Assembly (NCBI GenBank): GCA_046483585.1 | Contig: JAWOCV010000238.1 | Coordinates: forward strand, 1-24,243 | Direction of reading: 5' to 3' | DNA: 24,243 nucleotides | From: Marinilabilia sp046483585 | Lineage (GTDB): Bacteria > Bacteroidota > Bacteroidia > Bacteroidales > Marinilabiliaceae | Shown: positions 13,361 through 20,619 of the stretch, in pieces | Layout of the letters: each line of letters begins with the position of its first letter | How positions within the stretch are numbered: position 1 is the stretch's first letter | The notes under the pieces: generated by a model | What the model was told of the DNA's origin: nothing | The model's input: only the letters and a program-made list of their open reading frames with translations | Databases searched by the model: none | Program-made: the position numbers and the translations under genes

Positions 13361-14008
13361 TTATGAACTTTCTTCTTTATACTGACGAACAATGTCTGCA
13401 AGTTCGCGGGTGGCTTCTTCAGGGTCTGGCGCCGAACAAATGGCCGACACCACTGAGATGCCATCCACACCTGTTTGCATAATTTCCAATGCATTGCTCG
13501 CATTAATGCCCCCAATGGCCACTGACGGATGATTTGACCGATGGGCGATTTCAGCAGTCCCGTTCAGTCCTAATCCCCGTTCGAGATCCTCTTTGGTAGG
13601 GGTGGTAAAGACAGGACTGATGCCAATGTAATCAATATCCGCCCTGTTGGCTTCATCAATTTGTTGAATCGACTCGACAGACAGACCTATGATTTTATCC
13701 TCACCAAGGAGCCGGCGTGCCATCTGCCAGGGCATATCGTTTTGACCAATATGCAACCCGTCGGCATCCACCGCGAGGGCCACGTCTACCCGGTCGTTGA
13801 TGATAAGCGGAATGTTATATTGTTTTAGTTCCACTTTTACCGAAAGGGCTTCCTCGATAAATTCCCTGGTGGAGGCTTCTTTTTCGCGGAGCTGAACCAT
13901 GGTAACTCCACCGTACAGGGCTTTTGTGACAATTTCTTTTAACGATCTTCCCAGGGATAGATCCCGGTCGGTCACCAAATAAAGGTCGGGTTTAAATTCA
14001 GGTTTCAT
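13361..14008 (-). CDS. thiE: Thiamin-phosphate synthase
   Basis: ThiE joins HMP-PP and hydroxyethylthiazole phosphate (THZ-P) into thiamin phosphate. The 215-residue TIM-barrel protein contains LYLVTDRDLS, the pyrophosphate-binding MVQLREKEAS, LIINDRVDVALAVDADGLHIGQNDMP, the SPVFTTPTKED loop and AIGGINASNA, all as in the family. The start ATG overlaps the thiM stop as ATGA, so the two are translationally coupled. It is the joining step between the ThiM branch (thiazole) and the ThiD branch (pyrimidine) encoded in the same operon. Confidence 0.95.
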   Translation of the reverse strand: MKPEFKPDLYLVTDRDLSLGRSLKEIVTKALYGGVTMVQLREKEASTREFIEEALSVKVELKQYNIPLIINDRVDVALAVDADGLHIGQNDMPWQMARRLLGEDKIIGLSVESIQQIDEANRADIDYIGISPVFTTPTKEDLERGLGLNGTAEIAHRSNHPSVAIGGINASNALEIMQTGVDGISVVSAICSAPDPEEATRELADIVRQYKEESS

Positions 14009-14799
14009 ATTTTAAGATGTTTGGCTATGTCCAGATCAGTCATGTTGTATAATGAGTCGAGAAAGTGCATTTGGAAAGAGCCGGGGCCCTGGGCAGCCAT
14101 TACCGCCATCTCTCCGGCCACAGCCATGATGGCCATCGCAACGGCTGCGGAAGACATGTTGTCATCCCCTGTGGCAGCAAAAGCGCCGGTCAAAGAACTC
14201 GCTGTGCATCCCATACCTGTAATTTTGGGCATCAACGGAACATGATTGTGTATGCTGATGACATCATTCCCATCGGTGATAAGGTCCTTCGGGCCACTGA
14301 TACTAACGACAGTACCAGTCTCTTTGGCCAGGGTTTTGGCCAGTTCGAGGGCTTTTTCCGACGATTCTGTGCTGTCGACGCCTTTGGTTTTTACATCACT
14401 GCTGATGAGTGCCATGATCTCCGAAGCATTACCACGAATGATGGAGGGATGACATTCCCCGATGATACGGTGGCAGGATTGGGTACGATAGGGGGTAGCG
14501 CCGGCACCAACAGGATCCAGAACAACGGGAATGCCACGGTTTGAGGCTGTTTTTCCTGCGATAAGCATGCCATCGATCCATTCTTTACTGAGGGTTCCGA
14601 TATTCAGCACAAGGGCTGAGGCAATTCCGGCCATGGCTTCCATCTCTTCAGGGGCATGGGCCATCACCGGACTTGCACCGATGGAGAGCAAGGCATTGGC
14701 TGTGTTGTTCATTGCCACGTAATTGGTGATGTTGTGTACCAGTGGCGACTGTTCTCTCAGTTGGAGAAGATGGTTGCTGACATTTTGTGCGGTGATCAT
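14005..14799 (-). CDS. thiM: Hydroxyethylthiazole kinase
   Basis: ThiM phosphorylates salvaged hydroxyethylthiazole. The 264-residue ribokinase-like protein shows PLVHNITNYVAMNNTANALL, GASPVMAHAPEEMEAM, VLDPVGAGATPYR, IRGNASEI and the anion-hole/nucleotide motif KITGMGCTASSLTGAF. It is the first gene of the operon; the ATG at 14799 is the family start. It begins about 228 bases after the riboswitch terminator, and a complete repeat B fills much of that distance. No de novo thiamin genes (thiC, thiG, thiH, thiS) are present here, so the operon is a salvage module. Confidence 0.96.
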   Translation of the reverse strand: MITAQNVSNHLLQLREQSPLVHNITNYVAMNNTANALLSIGASPVMAHAPEEMEAMAGIASALVLNIGTLSKEWIDGMLIAGKTASNRGIPVVLDPVGAGATPYRTQSCHRIIGECHPSIIRGNASEIMALISSDVKTKGVDSTESSEKALELAKTLAKETGTVVSISGPKDLITDGNDVISIHNHVPLMPKITGMGCTASSLTGAFAATGDDNMSSAAVAMAIMAVAGEMAVMAAQGPGSFQMHFLDSLYNMTDLDIAKHLKI

Positions 14800-14851
14800 G
14801 ATTAAACTTTTTTGTGGGTTCTATGCAAAATCTACGGTATCTCTAAATCTA

Positions 14852-14987
14852 CAATAGTCCGTTAAACTGTTGCAAGTATTTGTTATGCAATTGTTTAAAT
14901 CTGAAGAAATGTTTATATTAAAACACATATTATCAGTAATATATAAATCATCTTAGATCTTAAATTTAAAAATCTAACGATCTATTG
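14852..14987. repeat. Repeat B, full-length copy in the thi leader
   Basis: A 136-bp unit with ends CAATAGTCCGTTAAAC and AATCTAACGATCTATTG, the same length as the copy at 5192-5327 and in the opposite orientation. The flanks AATCTA and AATTTA differ at one base, a possible decayed target duplication. It lies between the riboswitch terminator and thiM, so it is transcribed in the thi mRNA. Confidence 0.85.
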
Positions 14988-15026
14988 AATTTACGGATCC
15001 GCTTACTTATATTGATGTTTGGTAAC

Positions 15027-15063
15027 AAAAAAAGCTGTTCTGCACGCAGCAAAACAGCTTTTA
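15027..15063 (-). terminator. Riboswitch-controlled terminator of the thi operon
   Basis: On the minus strand AAAAGCTGTT...AACAGCTTTTTTT forms a hairpin with a seven-T tract (plus-strand 15027-15033). It begins 36 bases after the TPP aptamer. The CTGTT of its 5' arm could pair with the AACAG that closes aptamer stem P1, a plausible antiterminator. Confidence 0.85.
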
Positions 15064-15098
15064 TAACATTGAAGTACGATTCTTTTCGTCATTCTGTT

Positions 15099-15176
15099 AC
15101 TGTTTCCCTACGCTGTTATTATACATTTCAGGTGTAAGGGTTTGTTCTCAGCCCCAAAGGGAGCACCCCTAACAGT
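15099..15176 (-). ncRNA. TPP riboswitch aptamer (thi box)
   Basis: The minus strand carries the conserved thi-box parts in order: P1 ACTGTT (15171-15176), GGGGTGC, GGCTGAGA, ACCCTTACACCTGA, then GCGTAGGGAA and the closing AACAGT (15099-15104). This is the thiamin-pyrophosphate sensing domain. With the terminator just downstream, binding of TPP should end transcription before thiM. It begins only about five bases after the predicted transcript start. Confidence 0.97.
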
Positions 15177-15185
15177 GTGTTTACA

Positions 15186-15215
15186 CAAATTTAAAAATTA
15201 AATTTTGCAATGCAA
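15186..15215 (-). promoter_or_regulatory. Promoter of the thi operon
   Basis: On the minus strand TTG (15213-15215), a 19-base spacer and TAAATTTG (15186-15193) match the Bacteroidota TTG-N19-TAnnTTTG promoter exactly. The predicted start is near 15181, directly before the riboswitch. Confidence 0.8.
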
Positions 15216-15251
15216 TTCGTTTTTTTGTGGTTTGATGGAGGTTGACTTTTA

Positions 15252-15510
15252 TTTCATCCGTATAAAATTTATTTATTAAGGTCGGATGAAACTCGCATGT
15301 AATAACTTATACATGTTCTTATTGTGGTAAGCTCCTGCCATGCTCGTTTCATTCGTATAAAATTCATCTAAGTCATTGGCCGAATGGAACTCGCATGATT
15401 GGGATTTATACATGTACTTTTGTGAAAACCTTTGTCATGCTCGTTTCATTCGTAAATAATTGATTTAAGTTATTGGCCTAATGGAACTCGCTCCGATTAA
15501 TCGGGGCTCG
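15252..15510 (-). repeat. Repeat A, tandem array of three units
   Basis: Units begin with TTTCAT at 15252, 15347 and 15444, followed by a terminal TTTCA at 15511, giving lengths 95, 97 and 67. The third unit lacks the two inner hairpins; CTCCGATTAATCGGGG, with the palindrome CCGATTAATCGG, closes it instead. The last TTTCA supplies the TGA stop codon of hepT. Confidence 0.88.
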
Positions 15511-15512
15511 TT

Positions 15513-15869
15513 TCAATTATTTATTTCTTTTCTGAAAATTTCTTCCAATTGTATTTTATTGACAGGAATATGATTGGATGCAATGTCCCAGATTATTTCG
15601 TAATCAATTCCAAAATATTCATGCGATACCTTATTTCTGAGAAGGTACATTTCATTCCAGGGAATTTCGGGATATTTGTTCTTTATTTCGTCGGGAAGAT
15701 TTTTTGAAGCTTCTCCAATGACCTCAAAATTTCTGATAACAGCATCAACCGTCTTGAAGTCCCTTTTGAATTCGGAATATGAATATCCTTCGGTATATTC
15801 TGCAATTCTGTCCATTGCAGTAATAATATCCTCAAGGTACATTTGATATGATATGTTTCTGTTATTCAA
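15513..15869 (-). CDS. hepT: HepT-like HEPN toxin (DUF86)
   Basis: HepT proteins are small all-helical HEPN ribonucleases neutralised by the nucleotidyltransferase MntA, which modifies a tyrosine in the active motif. The protein shows YLEDIITAMDRIAEYTEG and the catalytic motif RNKVSHEY (R-x4-H-x-Y) with the following GID. The longest start is TTG at 15869 (118 residues); the first ATG is at 15842 (MYLEDI), which would drop nine residues. The normal tight spacing to mntA is lost because a B element sits between them. The stop codon is formed by the edge of the A repeat array, so the C-terminus may have been altered. Intact catalytic motif, so possibly functional. Confidence 0.88.
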   Translation of the reverse strand: MNNRNISYQMYLEDIITAMDRIAEYTEGYSYSEFKRDFKTVDAVIRNFEVIGEASKNLPDEIKNKYPEIPWNEMYLLRNKVSHEYFGIDYEIIWDIASNHIPVNKIQLEEIFRKEINN

Positions 15870-15892
15870 GTTTTATGAATGTTTTGCCTACA

Positions 15893-16009
15893 CAATAGTT
15901 CAGGCTAAGATGATTCATATATTGTTGATAATCTGTATTTTCACAAAGGCCATTTTCGGCTTTAAATAATTGTAAAACAAATGCTTGCAAAAGCTTAACG
16001 GAGTATTAT
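15893..16009. repeat. Repeat B, diverged copy between mntA and hepT
   Basis: It starts CAATAGTTC and ends CTTAACGGAGTATTAT. The middle aligns with the thi-leader copy (TAAGATGATT, TGATAAT, AACAAATGCTTGCAA). The flanking CTACA (15888-15892 and 16010-16014) is a possible 5-bp duplication. At 117 bp it is internally shortened. Confidence 0.75.
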
Positions 16010-16300
16010 CTACAGATATTTCACTTTACTTAATATTTCTTCCCTGAGTTGTTCCTTTAAAGCATTCTTGGTAGTAAGGTCTATTTTTCTTCCAAGCATT
16101 TTTTCCAGATAAAGTTCCATTGTAAAAAATTTCCAGCCAATGGGTTTTTCAAGTTCAACAAGTAGATCAATGTCACTATCATCTGAATAGGTGTCATCTG
16201 AAAATGACCCGAACAACCCGATACTTTTAACTGCATATTCACGATGAAGTTCGGGTTTCAACTCCTTAAGTTTATTCAGTATTTCTTCTCTTCTTTTCAT
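16010..16300 (-). CDS. mntA: MntA-like nucleotidyltransferase antitoxin
   Basis: A 96-residue minimal nucleotidyltransferase. The active-site pattern GS-x10-D-x-D is present as GSFSDDTYSDDSDID, preceded by GLFGS-type context (VKSIGLFGSF). The family adds AMP to the partner HepT. I chose the ATG at 16300 (MKRREEILNK); a TTG at 16306 would add two residues. It precedes hepT on the same strand, as in known MntA/HepT pairs, but 140 bases apart instead of the usual few, owing to an inserted B element. The stop codon TAG lies within the flanking CTACA. Confidence 0.9.
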   Translation of the reverse strand: MKRREEILNKLKELKPELHREYAVKSIGLFGSFSDDTYSDDSDIDLLVELEKPIGWKFFTMELYLEKMLGRKIDLTTKNALKEQLREEILSKVKYL

Positions 16301-16393
16301 ATTCAAAATTCAAATAGCTAAAAACTACTGTTACCCAAATTCTTGCAATCAAGCGGCAGAGCCTAGCGGAGCGATTCCGCTCAACGATTAAAA

Positions 16394-16438
16394 AAATGTA
16401 AGGCTTTCACTAAAAATATTGGTGAAAGCCAACATTTT
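16394..16438 (-). terminator. Hairpin with T tract, minus strand
   Basis: AATGTA-AGGCTTTCAC pairs with GTGAAAGCC-AACATT (9-bp GC-containing core plus an outer AATGT/ACATT), and on the minus strand runs into ATTTTTTTAATC. It could stop transcription coming from the dipeptidyl peptidase gene and the repeats before mntA. Confidence 0.6.
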
Positions 16439-16447
16439 CTAAATCGG

Positions 16448-16635
16448 GCCTGCCTGGCGGTTTATGAAAAAGAAACATTCTGGTGTTTTGATTTAAAACC
16501 ACTAAAACAGATGGTTACTTTTATACAAAACGGCAGACAGGCCTGCCTGGCGGCAAATGAAATAGAAGTATTCTATCTCTTTCAGGAAAAGCTTTTGCCA
16601 TTGATAGACTCTATTTCAAAAAACGGCAGACAGGG
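16448..16635. repeat. Repeat C, tandem pair
   Basis: Two units share the junction GGCAGACAGGCCTGCCTGG. The first (16448-16542) begins GCCTGCCTGGCGG and ends CGGCAGACAGGC; its interior matches the units at 23944 and 18925 (ACATTCTGG, AAAACCACT, ATGGTT). The second (16541-16635) has a different interior with TGAAATAGA/TCTATTTCA pairing. No coding potential. Confidence 0.8.
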
Positions 16636-16692
16636 TTAACTCTAAGTAAAGCGATACTTCGCAAAACTCGTATCGCTCAACTTAGGTGTTAA
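16636..16692. repeat. 57-bp imperfect palindrome
   Basis: TTAACTCTAAGT...AGCGATAC (to 16657) faces GTATCGCT (16670-16677)...ACTTAGGTGTTAA. The core 8-bp stem is perfect and the ends are near-perfect. There is no T tract. It directly follows the C tandem. Confidence 0.55.
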
Positions 16693-16719
16693 ATGTATTT
16701 TATGAAATTGCTTTTGGGG

Positions 16720-16833
16720 TTTCATCCGAATAAAATTTATTTATTAAGGTCGGATGCCTGCCTGTCGGCAGACAGGGAACTCGCATGCAAGAACTTATAC
16801 ATGTTCTTTTTGTGGCAAGCTTTGCCATGCTCG
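16720..16833 (-). repeat. Repeat A containing a 20-bp C remnant
   Basis: A 114-bp unit from TTTCAT (16720) to GCTCG, followed by TTTCAT (16834). CCTGCCTGTCGGCAGACAGG (16757-16776) is two C ends joined without an interior. Without it the unit is 94 bp. Inner hairpins are perfect here: GGCAA/TTGCC and AAGAAC/GTTCTT. Confidence 0.85.
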
Positions 16834-16863
16834 TTTCATCCTTAAATTTAGTCATTTTTTCAT

Positions 16864-18822
16864 TCATAACCATGAATGTTCTCGCGAATACCGCATCATT
16901 TGTTCGGCATAGCCTTCGTTATATTGGGGCTGAATATCAGCAATGTTGCCGAGGTCATCTTTTATGACTTTGTAAACGGGATTTACAAAGCCGCTGTAAG
17001 GAGAAAGATTAAGTCTTTTGTAACGCTCCAGAACTTCGGCATGCAAATCACGGTCCACTTTCACCCCGTAAGATTCTATCAATCTTCTGGCGGTCTCAAG
17101 ATCTCCTTCCGATTTCACTCTCTGTATTTCGGCCAGCAGGTTGGCAAATAATTTGCGCAATGCCTGATAATCATGGATAATGAAATAGGTTTTTCCCTCT
17201 TTGCTGACCTTTTCAATCACCCGGTTGTCCTTGCCTTGTTCAAAGGCCCAGGATGCGATCAACTGGCGGTTGCGCATGTGGGCCTGTTCAATGTCATCGC
17301 CGGGCGCAATCCGGGTAAGCTGGGTCATCAATCCGTTGCGGATGTAATTATCGTATTCGGCTTTGTAGGCTTCTTCATCAGGCAGTAAACCGAGCTCTAT
17401 GAGTTTCCTGTCACCCATGAAATAGAGTGCAAAAAGATCGGCCCGTGCTTCTTCGATTACGGCTCCATAGGCTTTGAGTTCATCGCCTTTGATGCCTTCC
17501 AGCAGCTGCCCCGAACCATGGCCCAGGCACTCATGCAGATCGGTATGCAGGTTCCCGGCCTGAAAACCATATTTATGGTGACGGTCGATCTCCTCATCGG
17601 AGTAGCTGAATTCTTCCAGGAAGCCGGTATCTTTTGAAGCCTGATGGTAAGCATACGTGATGTTTTCAATGGTCACCGATTTGGACCCATATTCCTTCCG
17701 CAGCCAGTCGGCATTGGGGAGGTTAATGCCAATGGGCGTGTGGGGATAACAGTCGCCCCCGAGCATGGCCACGTTGATGACTTTGGCTGTAACACCGCGC
17801 ACTTCTTTCTTTTTGAATTTGGGATCGGTGGGTGAATTGTCCTCAAACCATTGGGCGTTGGCACTGATGATGTCGGTACGACGGGTGGCCTCTGTATTTT
17901 TGAAATTCACCACACTTTCCCAGCTGGCTTTCAGGCCGAGAGGATCCCCATAGGTTTCGATGAAGCCGTTGATGAAGTCAACACGTGATTCCTGGTCCTG
18001 CAGCCAGGCAATGTTGTATTCGTCGAAAGCACACAGGTCGCCTGTTCGGTAAAAATCGATCAACAGTGAGATGACCTTTTTTTGTTGTTCATTTTCAGCT
18101 ATTGTAAGTGCTTTTTCAAGCCAGCCGGTGATTTTTTTTATGGCGGAAGAGTAGAGCCCTCCCTCTTTCCAGACTTTTTCGACAAGTTCCCCGTTTTCCT
18201 TTACCAGACGGGTGTTCAGGCCATGAGACAACGGTGCATTGTCATCAGGGTTTTCCTTTGAAGCGTAGAAAGCTTCCGCTTCTTTTTGAGTTACCCCTTC
18301 GTAATAATTGTTGGCCGATGTGGCAATGAGGTCTTCATTTTCAGCCTGGTTCACACGTCTGGCATCAACATCTGGGTTGAACAGTACTGTTGTCAGCCGC
18401 TTAAGCAAATCCTTTTTTGATTCGTTCTCTTTTAAAGGAAGTCTATCTTCAGGAATAGCCTCAACCACTTTTTTAAAAAACTCTGAGCTAAAACCGGGGG
18501 TGATCTTGGCCGATGAGTAATGGTGATGAATGCCGTTGGAAAACCAGACCCGTTTAAGAAAGACCACCAGAGCCTGAAAATCAGAGGCAGAGCGATCGCC
18601 TGAATAATGTTCATAAACAGCTTCCAGGGTCCGGCGAATGACCAAATTGTGCTTGTAATTCTGATCAAACAAAATATCGCGGCCTTCCACGGCCGCCTGG
18701 GAAAGATAATAGACCAGTTTTTTTTGTTTCAGGGTCAATTCATCAAATCCCGAAACGGGATAACGAAGGATCCTTAGGTCGGCAAATTGCTCAACTACGA
18801 ATTGAAAATTATTGTTGGTCAT
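16864..18822 (-). CDS. Dipeptidyl peptidase III (M49 zinc peptidase)
   Basis: A 652-residue M49 peptidase that removes dipeptides from the N-terminus of short peptides. The zinc motif HECLGH is at residues 430-435 (family HEXXGH), and the third ligand motif EEARAD at 457-462 follows at the usual distance. Other family segments are NVAMLGGDCYPHTPIGINLPNA and GFQAGNLHTDLHE. There is no signal peptide or lipobox, so it is predicted cytoplasmic, unlike some Bacteroidota versions. The ATG at 18822 (MTNNNFQFVV) is well placed. Its promoter region is occupied by a B element beginning 28 bases upstream (18851), and its stop lies 30 bases from an A unit, so repeats flank both ends. Confidence 0.94.
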   Translation of the reverse strand: MTNNNFQFVVEQFADLRILRYPVSGFDELTLKQKKLVYYLSQAAVEGRDILFDQNYKHNLVIRRTLEAVYEHYSGDRSASDFQALVVFLKRVWFSNGIHHHYSSAKITPGFSSEFFKKVVEAIPEDRLPLKENESKKDLLKRLTTVLFNPDVDARRVNQAENEDLIATSANNYYEGVTQKEAEAFYASKENPDDNAPLSHGLNTRLVKENGELVEKVWKEGGLYSSAIKKITGWLEKALTIAENEQQKKVISLLIDFYRTGDLCAFDEYNIAWLQDQESRVDFINGFIETYGDPLGLKASWESVVNFKNTEATRRTDIISANAQWFEDNSPTDPKFKKKEVRGVTAKVINVAMLGGDCYPHTPIGINLPNADWLRKEYGSKSVTIENITYAYHQASKDTGFLEEFSYSDEEIDRHHKYGFQAGNLHTDLHECLGHGSGQLLEGIKGDELKAYGAVIEEARADLFALYFMGDRKLIELGLLPDEEAYKAEYDNYIRNGLMTQLTRIAPGDDIEQAHMRNRQLIASWAFEQGKDNRVIEKVSKEGKTYFIIHDYQALRKLFANLLAEIQRVKSEGDLETARRLIESYGVKVDRDLHAEVLERYKRLNLSPYSGFVNPVYKVIKDDLGNIADIQPQYNEGYAEQMMRYSREHSWL

Positions 18823-18850
18823 TGATATTTTTTAAAAGGTTTATTGTTAA

Positions 18851-19247
18851 CAATAATCCGTTAAACTTTTGTAATACTTTATTATTTCATCCGTATAAAA
18901 TTTATTTATTAAGGTCGGATGGAACCTGCCTGACGTTTTATAAATATGGAACCATCAATTTTAGCGTTTTTGCATCTAAAAACCAGAAATTTTCTGTTTC
19001 AAAAGCCGCCAGGCAGGCCTGTCTGCCGTTTTTCATATAACTATCCTGCTTTATGAAACAAACATTGGTTTGTAGAATAAACCTCATTTTTCATAACCCG
19101 CCAGGCAGGCTCGCATGCAAGAACTTATACATTCTCTTTTGTGGCATCCCTTACCATGCTCGTTTCAGTTGTTTGAAAATCTGATGTTTGTCATGCTAAA
19201 TCACAGTTTATCAGTACTATAACAATTATCTAATGATCTATTATTAT
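18851..19247. repeat. Nested repeat: C-C inside A inside B
   Basis: B begins at 18851 (CAATAATCCGTTAAACTTTTG) and ends near 19247 (TAATGATCTATTA). Inside it, an A unit runs from TTTCAT at 18885 to GCTCG at 19162. Inside A, between GGAA and CTCGCATG, two C units occupy 18925-19109 (CCTGCCTGACG...CGCCAGGCAGG). Removing the C block leaves an A of 93 bp, and removing A leaves a B that aligns with the other copies. This fills most of the 563-base gap 18823-19385; the remainder holds no gene. Confidence 0.85.
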
Positions 19248-19385
19248 TACGATCCATTGTTGAATTTCCGGATGGTCACACTTCTTATGGCATACAGTTT
19301 TTATGATAAGTCTGTTGCAATGTATAAGCGATGGTTGTTTTAACGGTATGTTATGCCATAAAAAAGTCTAACGAACCGTTGTGGT

Positions 19386-19793
19386 TCAAACAAAGTAAGG
19401 CTTGAGGATATCAGCCAGATACTGCGGAATACGGGTGGGACGACGGGTTTTACCATTGAGGAAAGCCAGCACCGTTTCCCCGGCTACCAGTAAATTGCCG
19501 GTATCATTGTAAATGTTGTATTTAAACCGGATCCTTGAAGTGGGAAACTCATCAATGAACGTTTCGATGGTCAATTGTTCATCATAAACAGCCGGCCTGT
19601 GAAATTTAATGTGCAGTTCTGAGAGGGGCAATAAAGTTCCTTTCTCTTCAATCTTGCTGTAAGGCAGGCCAAGTTCCCGGAACATTTCCGTACGCCCCAC
19701 TTCGAAATAGGAAGAGTAAACGGCGTTGTTGACAATGCCCATTTGGTCGGTCTCTCCGTAACGAACACGTGTTTTGGTAATATGTTTTAGCAT
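19386..19793 (-). CDS. Hotdog-fold acyl-CoA thioesterase (YbgC/FadM type)
   Basis: A 135-residue single hotdog domain. The N-terminal TRVRYGETDQMGIVNNAVY matches the 4-hydroxybenzoyl-CoA thioesterase family, with catalytic Asp at residue 16 and the following YFEVGRTEMFRELG helix. It hydrolyses acyl-CoA or acyl-ACP thioesters; the chain preference cannot be read from sequence. It begins 16 bases after the SDR stop on the same strand, so the two are very likely cotranscribed, SDR first. Confidence 0.9.
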   Translation of the reverse strand: MLKHITKTRVRYGETDQMGIVNNAVYSSYFEVGRTEMFRELGLPYSKIEEKGTLLPLSELHIKFHRPAVYDEQLTIETFIDEFPTSRIRFKYNIYNDTGNLLVAGETVLAFLNGKTRRPTRIPQYLADILKPYFV

Positions 19794-19809
19794 AAAAAGG
19801 TGAATTATC

Positions 19810-20619
19810 TTAATGAAAAGGTGAATCAGGTTCTTTAGCCAGGTGTTCGTAAGATAGCTTTTCGACCAGTCGCGGATACCATTTACTCAGGAATACGGCC
19901 AGTTTACCTTCTTTAAAGGTCAGAATAAGGGAACGTTTCCTTTTGATTATAGCTCTTGCCAGGTGTCTGGCTACATCTTCTGCACTCATCATTTTTTCTT
20001 CGGCCCTTGGTGTCTCTCCTTGCTGAGTTCCTTTGGCGTTGAGGGCTGATTTTCGAACATTGGTGCCTGTAAAGCCGGGTGCTGCAATTAGCACATGAAG
20101 ACCGGTTTTGAGATTTTCACTTCTCAGGGTCTGGAGAAACCCGTGCATGGCAAATTTGGAGGCTGAATACCCTGTACGACCGGCCAATCCGATAAATCCG
20201 GCAATTGAGGAAATTCCCACAACCGAACCTTTGGTCTTCAGCAGCCAGGGCAATGCATATTTTGTGCAGTAGACGGTTCCCCAGAAATTGACATTCATTA
20301 CTTGTTTCAGAACATCCAGTTCAACATCCTTAAAAAGAGCCCGCATGGAAATGCCCGCATTATTGACCAGAATATCAATTTTCCCAAAACGTTCGGCGGT
20401 TCTCTCCACCATGTTTTGGCAATCTTCTTCGCGACTCACATCCGTTGGGGTGACCAGTACATTATGACCCGCATCAGCCAGCTCCTTTTCTATTTCCTTA
20501 AGCTTATCTCCATTACGGGCCGCCAGTGAAATGCTGGCCCCACGTGAAGCAAACTCGCGGGCACATGCAAGTCCAATGCCAGAAGAGGCACCGGTTATGA
20601 TGATGACTTTATCTTTCAT
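19810..20619 (-). CDS. Short-chain dehydrogenase/reductase (SDR)
   Basis: A 269-residue classical SDR. The cofactor-binding motif TGASSGIG is at 9-16, NNAG at 86-89, the catalytic Ser at about 137-138 (GISSIAG), and Y151-x3-K155 (YSASK). An Arg after the second strand (AARNGDKL) suggests NADPH preference, as an inference. The C-terminus has extra basic and hydrophobic residues (KRKRSLILTFKEGKLAVFLSKW region), resembling the DHRS7-like/DltE group. Substrate unknown. The start codon is part of ATGAAA, the boundary of an inserted A repeat, so the native upstream region has been displaced. It is followed 16 bases later by the thioesterase gene. Confidence 0.92.
   Translation of the reverse strand: MKDKVIIITGASSGIGLACAREFASRGASISLAARNGDKLKEIEKELADAGHNVLVTPTDVSREEDCQNMVERTAERFGKIDILVNNAGISMRALFKDVELDVLKQVMNVNFWGTVYCTKYALPWLLKTKGSVVGISSIAGFIGLAGRTGYSASKFAMHGFLQTLRSENLKTGLHVLIAAPGFTGTNVRKSALNAKGTQQGETPRAEEKMMSAEDVARHLARAIIKRKRSLILTFKEGKLAVFLSKWYPRLVEKLSYEHLAKEPDSPFH

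Noticed and set aside
14021..14722. Plus-strand frames opposite thiM
   Set aside because: They are shadows of a well-supported thiM gene on the minus strand.
15252..15510. A tandem units as a CRISPR array
   Set aside because: The whole 95-97 bp unit is repeated, with no short exact repeats separated by unique spacers, and single copies are dispersed elsewhere.
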